Positions 1 through 5,136 of a stretch of 5,241 nt of DNA are shown piece by piece. Numbering within the stretch: the first letter of the stretch is position 1; each line of letters begins with the position of its first letter. Below the pieces are notes generated by a model. It made no database searches, was not told where the DNA came from, and worked only from the letters and a program-made list of their open reading frames with translations. The position numbers and the translations under genes are program-made. The stretch comes from JBGOUP01 sp041477655. Its GTDB lineage: Bacteria; Patescibacteriota; UBA1384; 2-12-FULL-50-11. Location of the stretch: contig JBGOUP010000039.1 of assembly GCA_041477655.1 (NCBI GenBank), positions 1-5,241 of the forward strand, written 5' to 3'.

Positions 1-39
1 AATACCGTTTTGCCAACCGTGATCATTTCTAGAGCTTAG
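1..39 (+). CDS. Possible 3' tail of an upstream gene (partial, frame uncertain)
   Basis: The first bases stay open in two + frames. Frame 1 ends at TAG 37-39, with a tail reading NTVLPTVIISRA. Frame 3 ends at TAG 30-32, with a tail reading YRFANRDHF. Either could be the C-terminus of a preceding gene, perhaps another pilin-cluster member, because the next gene has its ribosome binding site only about 15-25 nt further on. Too little sequence is present to choose the frame or name a product. Confidence 0.25.
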   Translation, partial: NTVLPTVIISRA

Positions 40-52
40 TGGTAAGATGATT

Positions 53-60
53 GAGGAGGG
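53..60 (+). promoter_or_regulatory. Shine-Dalgarno sequence that fixes the PilV-like start at ATC 64
   Basis: The stretch GAGGAGGG at 53-60 is a strong match to the anti-Shine-Dalgarno complement; the core AGGAGG is 54-59. It lies 4 nt before the ATC at 64-66. No ATG, GTG or TTG lies in the pilin frame between the in-frame stop TGA 52-54 and TTG 232. The position of this site is therefore the main evidence for initiation at ATC. A 4-nt spacer is on the short side. Confidence 0.65.
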
Positions 61-63
61 GCC

Positions 64-1431
64 ATCAAGAAGCGACGCGGTTTCACACTTGTTGAAATAA
101 TCATCGACGCCTTTATTATCACGGCTGTCTTCGGGGCGGTCGTTGGCAGTTTTATAGTTGTTCTGCGGACCGTTAATCAAGGCAAGGTCCGAACGGCCGC
201 CTCGGCGCTAGCCAATGAGCAAATCGAAAGTTTGCGTAACCTCCCCTACGACAGCCTCTCCACCCAACACGGGACAATCTTGCCCCAAGGAACGATTCCC
301 GATTCCCAAACGATTAACCGAAGCAGTACAGTTTTTACCTTAGAAACTACCATCGCCTACGTTGATGACCCTTTTGATGGCTGTGCCATTCCCTCGGGCA
401 ATCTTTACCAATGTACCGACGGCGCTACCTCGGCCCAACAAGATTTGGTTCCGGTGGACTACAAACGGATTGCTGTCGAGGTCAGCCAGCTTAACTCCAC
501 CATTATTTTGGCCAGGCTGGTCACCAACGCTTCGGCCAAGGCCGCCGAAACGACTTCCAATACCGGTATGTTACTAGTAATCGTTAACAATGCCCTTGGT
601 CTACCGGTACCAGACGCCACGGTCAACGTTACTAATGTCTCCAAGAACGTGTCCGTTACCGCCCAGACCAACAATCAGGGTTACGTCTTTATTGCCAACA
701 TTCCGCCCGACTCCCAGGGCGGCTATCATATTGTGGCCACCAAGAACGGCTACTCCCAAGATATGACCACTAGTCGGACACCTCAAAACCCTAACCAAAC
801 TCAACCTGACGTCTCTGTCTACGTGCAAAAAATTACTACCCAGACGCTGGCCATTGACCTCCTGGCTACCGTGGATGTGACGGTCAGCTCGGAAACAGGT
901 CAACTGCTCGACAATATTGCCATCACCGCCACCAGCTCAAAAATTGTCCAATTCAATCCCAGCACACCAAAAAATGTCTACACGGTCTCGACCGACGCCA
1001 ATGGTTTGGCTCACTTCACTAACGTTGAGTGGGACAGCTACGCCCTAACGGCGAGCGGCAATTATAATATTGTCACTACCAGCCCCTACCAGAACGTCAA
1101 GGTGGACCCAAATGATACTCAAGTAGTAGCTCTGGTAATTACCACCAACGCTGGCTGGCCACGGATAAACGATGTCTCACCCCAGGCCGGCACGGCTGGT
1201 TCAACTGTCCAAGTTGTTATTACCGGCGTCAACTTCGCTTCTGGCACAACCGTTAAGTTGCATCGGACTGGCTACGCTGATATTGATCCGACCATTACCA
1301 ATGTGGCCGCCAACCAAAAATCCGTCACCGTCACATTTAATTTAACTGCTGTAGCCGCCGGAGATTGGGACATTGTTCTAACTAGTTCAAGCCAGACGGC
1401 CACTCAAACAGAAGGCTTCACTGTCTCATGA
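64..1431 (+). CDS. PilV-like minor prepilin with two carboxypeptidase-regulatory-like/Ig-like domains and an IPT-like domain
   Basis: Predicted secreted type IV pilus minor pilin of 455 residues, counted from ATC 64. A basic leader (KKRRG, residues 2-6) precedes the prepilin peptidase motif G6|FTLVE, with the conserved Glu5 of the mature protein at E11, and a hydrophobic helix at about 7-34. The pilin-like globular part (about 57-165) has two cysteines, C107 and C117, that could form a disulfide. It is followed by two beta-sandwich segments resembling carboxypeptidase regulatory-like/Cna-B domains (about 169-236 and 268-358, each with a TNNQGYVFIANI- or TDANGLAHFTNV-like core). A C-terminal IPT/TIG-like domain spans about 365-455 (INDVSPQAGTAGSTVQVVITG). 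The extra domains make it much longer than a usual PilV and suggest an adhesin or stalk at the pilus tip. The TTG at 232 would remove the whole pilin signal and is not credible as the start. The stop overlaps the next start as ATGA. Family assignment is confident; the start codon less so. Confidence 0.85.
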   Translation: MKKRRGFTLVEIIIDAFIITAVFGAVVGSFIVVLRTVNQGKVRTAASALANEQIESLRNLPYDSLSTQHGTILPQGTIPDSQTINRSSTVFTLETTIAYVDDPFDGCAIPSGNLYQCTDGATSAQQDLVPVDYKRIAVEVSQLNSTIILARLVTNASAKAAETTSNTGMLLVIVNNALGLPVPDATVNVTNVSKNVSVTAQTNNQGYVFIANIPPDSQGGYHIVATKNGYSQDMTTSRTPQNPNQTQPDVSVYVQKITTQTLAIDLLATVDVTVSSETGQLLDNIAITATSSKIVQFNPSTPKNVYTVSTDANGLAHFTNVEWDSYALTASGNYNIVTTSPYQNVKVDPNDTQVVALVITTNAGWPRINDVSPQAGTAGSTVQVVITGVNFASGTTVKLHRTGYADIDPTITNVAANQKSVTVTFNLTAVAAGDWDIVLTSSSQTATQTEGFTVS

Positions 1432-2024
1432 GCGGCCATTACCGTCGGAAAGAATTAGGCTTCACCATCATTGAGATGATAACTGTCTTATTTATCGTCT
1501 CGTTACTGGGCGGAATTGTGACCGGCTTCATTATCAAAAATTCTCGAGACAATCAGCGAGTTCAAGCCCAATCGTTGGTTCAAAAGGATCTTAATCTTGG
1601 CATTGATCGAATCTCACGGGTTCTTCGAAGCGCTACAAAAATCCTCGAAGCCACCGAAACTAACATTAAAATTCGTGGTTTCCCTAATGTTGGCGACGCC
1701 GCCCCCAGCGAAATTAACTTTTATTTAAGCGGCACAGTTGTTAAGTACTCGGTCATTCCACCGACAGGGACGGCTCCAAATTACACCTATAACCAACAAG
1801 ACGCAGTTTACTATACCCTACTGACTAAAGTGACTAACTCAACTAGCTTGCCGCTCTTCAATTATTACGATGAGACTAATACCAAACTGGTTTTTCCGGT
1901 CACTGTTTCGACGGTTAGGGTGGTTGAATTTGCCCCCAGCGCTACCGACAGCCTCAATAGCCTGACGACGCCAGTGGTTGTTTCAACTAAGATTGATTTA
2001 AGGAATTTCAAAACCAACCTATGA
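1428..2024 (+). CDS. PilW/GspJ-like type IV minor prepilin
   Basis: Predicted minor pilin or pseudopilin of 198 residues. The leader MSGHYRRKEL precedes the prepilin peptidase motif G11|FTIIE, with the Glu5 equivalent at E16, and a hydrophobic segment at about 13-36 (MITVLFIVSLLGGIVTGFII). The amphipathic continuation (about 37-70: SLVQKDLNLGIDRISRVLRSA) is typical of PilW/GspJ-type proteins, as is the beta-rich globular C-terminus. The start ATG overlaps the stop of the PilV-like gene (ATGA, 1428-1431), and its own stop overlaps the next start. There is no clear ribosome binding site of its own, so translational coupling is likely. By analogy with minor pilin complexes, it probably works with its two neighbours to initiate pilus assembly. 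Individual subfamily names among minor pilins are approximate. Confidence 0.85.
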   Translation: MSGHYRRKELGFTIIEMITVLFIVSLLGGIVTGFIIKNSRDNQRVQAQSLVQKDLNLGIDRISRVLRSATKILEATETNIKIRGFPNVGDAAPSEINFYLSGTVVKYSVIPPTGTAPNYTYNQQDAVYYTLLTKVTNSTSLPLFNYYDETNTKLVFPVTVSTVRVVEFAPSATDSLNSLTTPVVVSTKIDLRNFKTNL

Positions 2025-3421
2025 CAAGGAAATCCGGTTACTTTCTGCCCCTAGTCTTGACCTACTCGGTTATTGCTTTTATCACCATCGGAGCAATCCT
2101 AACCTTGGCCTACTCCAATTTTAATGTGGTTAAAAAACAGACCAATTCTGTATCGGCCTTGAATATCGCTGAAGCCGGGATTAATTATTACCTTTGGCAT
2201 CTGTCGCATAACAACCTAGATTACTGCGATGGCAATTCCTGTTCTGGGCCTGGTCCGTTTGGCCCTTATACTCATCAGTTTAAAGATTCTTTAGGTAATA
2301 TAGTTGGCAGTTACAAGATTACCATTACTCCTCCAGCTAACGGTGGAACATCGGTCTCGGTTCGCTCGGAAGGCTCGACCTCAAACTTGGAAAAAAGAAC
2401 GATTGTGGCCACCCTGGGTATTCCTTCGTTTGCCCAATATTCCTTCGTAACCAATTCCGAAACCTGGTTTGGCAGTACTGAACAGACTAATGGTCTAGTC
2501 CATTCTAACGCTGGCATTCATTACGACGGCACTGCCAACGGTGTCGTTTCTTCGGCCATTCAAAGTTATGTGCCAGCCGGCTGTTTTGGCGGCGATGGTC
2601 AGACCCACAACGGCATTTGGGGTAATGGCGGTCCAACAACGTATTGGCAGTTTCCGGTGCCGCAAATTGATTTTAACCAGTTAACCAGTGATTTGAGTAA
2701 ACTCCAAATTGCGGCGATTACTAATGGTATCCTTTTGCCAACACTAACTAACAGCTCTAATAAGAAGACTCATGATGGCTACGTTATTCAACTCAAGGGT
2801 GGAACAATCAGAGTCGGTACGGTTGATGCCAGTCAAGACAGCGGCGGCCTAAATGGCGGCTGTGTCAATCATCCCAAATACAATTCAATTATGCAGACGG
2901 TTAACTGGGAGAGCTCGGATCGAGCCTTACCAGGCAATGGCATTATTTACGTTGCCGATAATGTTTGGGTTTACGGCACTGTTGGCTCTCGGTTAACAAT
3001 CGCCTCCGGGCGATTACCCGACACCCAAAGCACAAATACCAATATATTTTTGCAGAATGATATTACTTACTCGGCCAAGGATGGTTCGGTTGCTCTTGGC
3101 CTCGTCAGTCAGTCTGATCTTGTGGTTAATCCCAACTCCGAAGACGATTTGGAAATCGACGCCTTTCTATTAAGCCAGAAAGGTCACGTTTTTCGGCCTT
3201 ATTATCCCAACAACATTAAAACCAAGATCAGTATCTACGGCGGCATCGGCACCAACTCTTGGTGGACCTGGAGCTGGGTTAATGGTTCTAATCAGACGGT
3301 GTCTGGCTATCAGTCCACAATCTCAACCTATGACACCTATCTGGCCCTAAATCCCCCGCCCCAGTATCCGACCACTGGCTCGTTTGCCGTGTTATCGTGG
3401 AAAGAAGAGCCGATTCTTTAG
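2021..3421 (+). CDS. PilX/GspK-like minor pilin with a DUF4900-like extracellular region
   Basis: Predicted surface protein of 466 residues that starts like PilX. A short basic leader MTRKSG is followed by a hydrophobic helix (about 7-31) and the conserved A-E-A-G stretch (50-53, within ALNIAEAGINYYL) characteristic of PilX N-termini. Residue 5 after the presumed G6 cleavage site is Leu rather than Glu, a trait shared with GspK-type pseudopilins that cap the pilus tip. The large C-terminal region has features I associate with DUF4900-type proteins: NGLVHSNAGIHYDG near 157-170, GIIYVADNVWVYGTVGSRLTI near 307-327, and a C-terminal PPPQYP...FAVLSWKEE (446-463). Four cysteines are visible (69, 74, 188, 281). 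The start lies in an ATGA overlap (2021-2024) with the PilW-like gene. The stop TAG overlaps the stop of the convergent small membrane protein gene. The domain name comes from recalled motifs and was not searched. Confidence 0.8.
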   Translation: MTRKSGYFLPLVLTYSVIAFITIGAILTLAYSNFNVVKKQTNSVSALNIAEAGINYYLWHLSHNNLDYCDGNSCSGPGPFGPYTHQFKDSLGNIVGSYKITITPPANGGTSVSVRSEGSTSNLEKRTIVATLGIPSFAQYSFVTNSETWFGSTEQTNGLVHSNAGIHYDGTANGVVSSAIQSYVPAGCFGGDGQTHNGIWGNGGPTTYWQFPVPQIDFNQLTSDLSKLQIAAITNGILLPTLTNSSNKKTHDGYVIQLKGGTIRVGTVDASQDSGGLNGGCVNHPKYNSIMQTVNWESSDRALPGNGIIYVADNVWVYGTVGSRLTIASGRLPDTQSTNTNIFLQNDITYSAKDGSVALGLVSQSDLVVNPNSEDDLEIDAFLLSQKGHVFRPYYPNNIKTKISIYGGIGTNSWWTWSWVNGSNQTVSGYQSTISTYDTYLALNPPPQYPTTGSFAVLSWKEEPIL

Positions 3422-3777
3422 CCGTTGGCCAGTCTAAGAACTCGATATAAGGTCGAGCCAAAGTCGGTTAGAAACGGGCTCTTACTATCTAAAATTATCG
3501 TCCCGACCAGCAATAGAGCAATAATGACGACGCTGGCCAGTGTTCGTTTAAGTTCCCGTTTTTGGAGCGGATGAAGCGATGACTCTTCTGATTCATCGGC
3601 AATTCGGTTAGGCTCGTTGGCGATTGGTTGATTCTCGGTTGTGGCCATAATCGGCTGGTGGATTGGCGTGACCGTTACTGGAGTGGAGGCGATATTGGCA
3701 GGTTCTGAAGCGATCGACTGAATTTGCTGTTTTTTGTTGATTAGCTGTTTAAGTCGTTTTCTGTTTTTCCTAGACAT
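3418..3777 (-). CDS. Small single-pass membrane protein of unknown function
   Basis: Unrecognised 119-residue protein. It has a strongly basic N-terminus (MSRKNRKRLKQLINKKQQ, 1-18), then a Pro/Thr/Ala/Asn-rich low-complexity linker (about 22-66). A short basic patch (KRELKR, 73-78) precedes one transmembrane helix (about 80-96, VVIIALLLVGTIIL). A brief tail follows (97-119, SPFLTDFGSTLYRVLRLANG). The positive-inside rule predicts a long cytoplasmic N-terminus and a short external tail. The basic head could touch nucleic acid or phospholipid, but that is speculation. The TAA stop overlaps the TAG of the PilX-like gene on the other strand. The ATG at 3775-3777 has no clear Shine-Dalgarno sequence. 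The coherent architecture, and a possible extended -10 element about 30 nt upstream, support it as a real gene. Confidence 0.7.
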   Translation of the reverse strand: MSRKNRKRLKQLINKKQQIQSIASEPANIASTPVTVTPIHQPIMATTENQPIANEPNRIADESEESSLHPLQKRELKRTLASVVIIALLLVGTIILDSKSPFLTDFGSTLYRVLRLANG

Positions 3778-3804
3778 TTGCCATCATTCTAGTCTGCCAA
3801 AACC

Positions 3805-3813
3805 TGTATAGCA
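3805..3813 (-). promoter_or_regulatory. Candidate extended -10 promoter for the small membrane protein gene
   Basis: Read on the - strand, the sequence is TGC-TATACA, an extended -10 element (TGn plus 4 of 6 matches to TATAAT). It would place the transcription start near 3798, about 20 nt before the ATG at 3777. No good -35 hexamer lies 16-18 nt upstream, which is tolerated for extended -10 promoters. Confidence 0.4.
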
Positions 3814-3824
3814 ACAGTCTGGCG

Positions 3825-3853
3825 TTGATTTACAGGGAAAAAATCGGTAAAGT
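3825..3853 (+). promoter_or_regulatory. Weak candidate sigma70-type promoter for tRNA-Gly
   Basis: TTGATT (3825-3830) and TAAAGT (3848-3853) are separated by exactly 17 nt. Each matches the consensus in 4 of 6 positions, including T1, A2 and T6 of the -10 box. Initiation near 3860 would leave a leader of about 30 nt before the tRNA. An alternative -35, TTGATA at 3853-3858, has no comparably good -10 at the right distance. Confidence 0.3.
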
Positions 3854-3888
3854 TGATAGGAAGGCGTCTCGTGAATTATTGTTGGTTT

Positions 3889-3961
3889 GCGGTAGTAGTT
3901 CAGTTGGCAGAACGTTTCCTTGCCAAGGAAAAGGTCGCCGGTTCGAATCCGGTCTACCGCT
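3889..3961 (+). tRNA. tRNA-Gly (anticodon GCC)
   Basis: A complete 73-nt cloverleaf can be folded by eye. The acceptor stem GCGGTAG (3889-3895) pairs with CTACCGC (3954-3960) over 7 perfect pairs. The D stem GTTC/GAAC encloses AGTTGGCA. The anticodon stem TTTCC/GGAAA encloses TTGCCAA, with anticodon GCC at 3922-3924. The T arm GCCGG-TTCGAAT-CCGGT has a G-T closing pair. The discriminator is T (3961), as usual for bacterial tRNA-Gly. CCA is not encoded, so it must be added by a nucleotidyltransferase. GCC decodes GGC and GGU. The last base is shared with the stop codon of the GAF gene on the other strand. Confidence 0.97.
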
Positions 3962-4491
3962 CAAACAGATTTATCTGTCTGGTCGGCTAGTTGGTTGCTT
4001 CTATCCTGTTGATTGATTAGATCCTCTGCTTTTTCTGCTAGCTCCATAAAGGTTGCTAGCTCGCTAGGTGAAAAGATTCTAGGCTTCACGTCTTTGACGC
4101 AAAAGACTGCCATCGGTAGACCCGAATCCCTATCGACAAGTTTCATTCCAGCGTAGAATCTAATGAACGGTGGCCCAACAACGTAAGGATTGTCGAAAAA
4201 TCGCTTGTCTTTGAGGGTATCTTGGCAGATGAGCATTTCTATATCAACCAACGCGTGACCGCAAAAGGAAATGTTGCGTGGCCCGCTCTTTGCGTCTAGG
4301 CCACAACTACCAATATAAACTTCCTTATCCCGATCTATAACAGAGACGGCCGACATAGGGATCTTGAGTTTTTGCGAGGCTTCAACAGTGAGTTTATCAA
4401 AGCGGGGGTCGCTTTTGGCGCCTAAAATGTTTTTTGACTGTAAAACCGACAATCTTTGCTCTTCTTGCTCGTACAATGGCGCTGGTTGCAT
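3961..4491 (-). CDS. Stand-alone GAF-domain sensory protein
   Basis: A 176-residue soluble protein made of one GAF domain (about 28-160) with a short polar N-terminus and a hydrophilic tail. It shows the conserved pattern of a common free-standing GAF family: RFDKLT (30-35), IPMSAVSVIDRD (44-55), GLDAKSGPRNISFCGHAL (64-81), RFFDNPYVVGPPFIRFYAG (97-115), and FCVKDVKPRIFSPSE (130-144). Such domains bind small molecules or sense redox state; C63, C77, C89 and C131 are present, but no ligand can be inferred. There is no kinase, cyclase, GGDEF or DNA-binding domain, so any output must go through a partner. It is the second gene of an operon with the zinc-ribbon-PAS protein: its ATG lies one base after that gene's TAA and is preceded by AAAGGAGG. 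Its TGA (3961-3963) overlaps the last base of tRNA-Gly. Confidence 0.88.
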   Translation of the reverse strand: MQPAPLYEQEEQRLSVLQSKNILGAKSDPRFDKLTVEASQKLKIPMSAVSVIDRDKEVYIGSCGLDAKSGPRNISFCGHALVDIEMLICQDTLKDKRFFDNPYVVGPPFIRFYAGMKLVDRDSGLPMAVFCVKDVKPRIFSPSELATFMELAEKAEDLINQQDRSNQLADQTDKSV

Positions 4492-4492
4492 A

Positions 4493-5008
4493 TTAGACCT
4501 CCTTTACATTTTTATCGTTACCCGATCTGGGCATTGTCCAGTCCAACCGGGTTGGATCTGTTTTATCCATTACTGATTCGATGCCAATGAAAAATTGTAT
4601 TTTGTTGCTGGTGTCGTAAATCGGAGAAATTTTTAGCAGGGCATTGTATAAGCGACCAGATTTGTGACGGTTAGTTATTTTGGCTAGCACGGAGTTTTTT
4701 TCTTCAAGAAGGAGTCTCCACATCTCCTCGTAAAAGGCTTTTGGCATTTGGCCACCCCATATAGCTGGAGTTTTGCCTAAAACCTCTTCTAGCTTGTAGC
4801 CAGTGATCTCCTCAAGCATTCCGTTGACGTAAAGAATTTTGCCGGTGAGATCTGTCACAATCACTTGGTCTTTTAGCTTGGTAAAAATGGAATTAGTCGT
4901 ACCGCAACGAAGACACTTAATTTCGTACGCCGATCCCTCCTCCTTAGCTAGGAGTTTGCCACACTTAACACAGCGGTGGTTTAGCACATTGCTCCCTAAT
5001 ATCCTCAC
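4493..5008 (-). CDS. Zinc-ribbon-PAS domain protein (putative sensor)
   Basis: A 171-residue protein counted from GTG 5008. The N-terminus has a C-x2-C...C-x2-C zinc-binding pattern (C13, C16, C32, C35; RCVKCGKLL...EIKCLRCGT) resembling the Com family of small zinc ribbons. A PAS domain follows (about 43-148) with classical motifs: VIVTDLTGKILYVNGMLEEITGY (49-71), EEVLGKTP (74-81), FYEEMWRLLLE (92-102), NRHKSGRLYNALLKISPIYD (113-132). The LOV cysteine motif is absent. No histidine kinase, GGDEF or other output domain follows. It is probably a cytoplasmic sensor whose ribbon could bind nucleic acid or protein, as an inference. It forms an operon with the downstream GAF gene. The start is uncertain: GTG 4987 (residue 8) has AGGGAG 4 nt upstream and fits the TATAAT box at 5013-5018 better, which would give 164 residues and still keep all four cysteines. 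Confidence 0.85.
   Translation of the reverse strand: MRILGSNVLNHRCVKCGKLLAKEEGSAYEIKCLRCGTTNSIFTKLKDQVIVTDLTGKILYVNGMLEEITGYKLEEVLGKTPAIWGGQMPKAFYEEMWRLLLEEKNSVLAKITNRHKSGRLYNALLKISPIYDTSNKIQFFIGIESVMDKTDPTRLDWTMPRSGNDKNVKEV
4498..4505 (-). promoter_or_regulatory. Strong Shine-Dalgarno sequence for the GAF gene
   Basis: Read on the - strand, AAAGGAGG lies 6 nt before the ATG at 4491-4489 and inside the last codons of the PAS gene. It fixes the GAF start and suggests efficient independent initiation as well as coupling to the upstream gene. Confidence 0.85.
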
Positions 5009-5012
5009 TCAT

Positions 5013-5018
5013 ATTATA
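5013..5018 (-). promoter_or_regulatory. Perfect -10 box (TATAAT) for the PAS-GAF operon
   Basis: The - strand reads TATAAT here. Initiation about 7 nt downstream would fall near 5006, at or inside the GTG 5008 codon. The message would then be either leaderless at 5008 or start at GTG 4987, which has an AGGGAG element. No recognisable -35 hexamer lies 16-18 nt upstream, and the flanks are AT-rich, so the match is suggestive only. Confidence 0.5.
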
Positions 5019-5093
5019 TTATTACTATGAGCTTCGAGAGCTTCTCTTGCATCCATACTAGCATAATTTTAATCTAGTTTTACACCATGTGTC

Positions 5094-5122
5094 TTGATAT
5101 AGCAGCGGGTTTAAGGTACAAT
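5094..5122 (+). promoter_or_regulatory. Near-consensus sigma70-type promoter facing the tandem repeats
   Basis: TTGATA (5094-5099) and TACAAT (5117-5122) each match the sigma70 consensus in 5 of 6 positions and are separated by exactly 17 nt. Transcription should begin around 5128-5130, only a few bases before the first repeat unit. It is divergent from the PAS-GAF promoter. No gene with a normal start is visible downstream inside the window. The ATG at 5128 opens only an 11-codon frame ending at TAG 5161-5163. Confidence 0.55.
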
Positions 5123-5136
5123 CGCCCATGGCTCAT

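Noticed and set aside
47..100. ATG 47 opening a 17-codon frame over the Shine-Dalgarno region
   Set aside because: It lacks its own ribosome binding site, ends at TAA 98-100 and runs across the pilin signal in a different frame. No single simple shift links it to a better pilin start.
232..234. TTG 232 as the start of the PilV-like gene
   Set aside because: It would drop the leader, the GFTLVE motif and the whole membrane helix, all of which are intact in the same frame upstream.
3965..3978. Inverted repeat ACAGAT/ATCTGT as a rho-independent terminator after tRNA-Gly
   Set aside because: The stem is short and AT-rich, and no run of T follows on either strand. It also encodes the end of the GAF protein.
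3825..4016. 63-codon + strand frame spanning the tRNA
   Set aside because: It runs straight through the tRNA-Gly cloverleaf and into the GAF gene antisense, with no recognisable protein features.
5113..5123. AAGG followed after 4 nt by ATC 5121 in the open + frame of the repeats, echoing the ATC start at 64
   Set aside because: The ATC overlaps the -10 box at 5117-5122, so a transcript from that promoter would start downstream of it. The Shine-Dalgarno match is weak, so the resemblance is probably coincidental.
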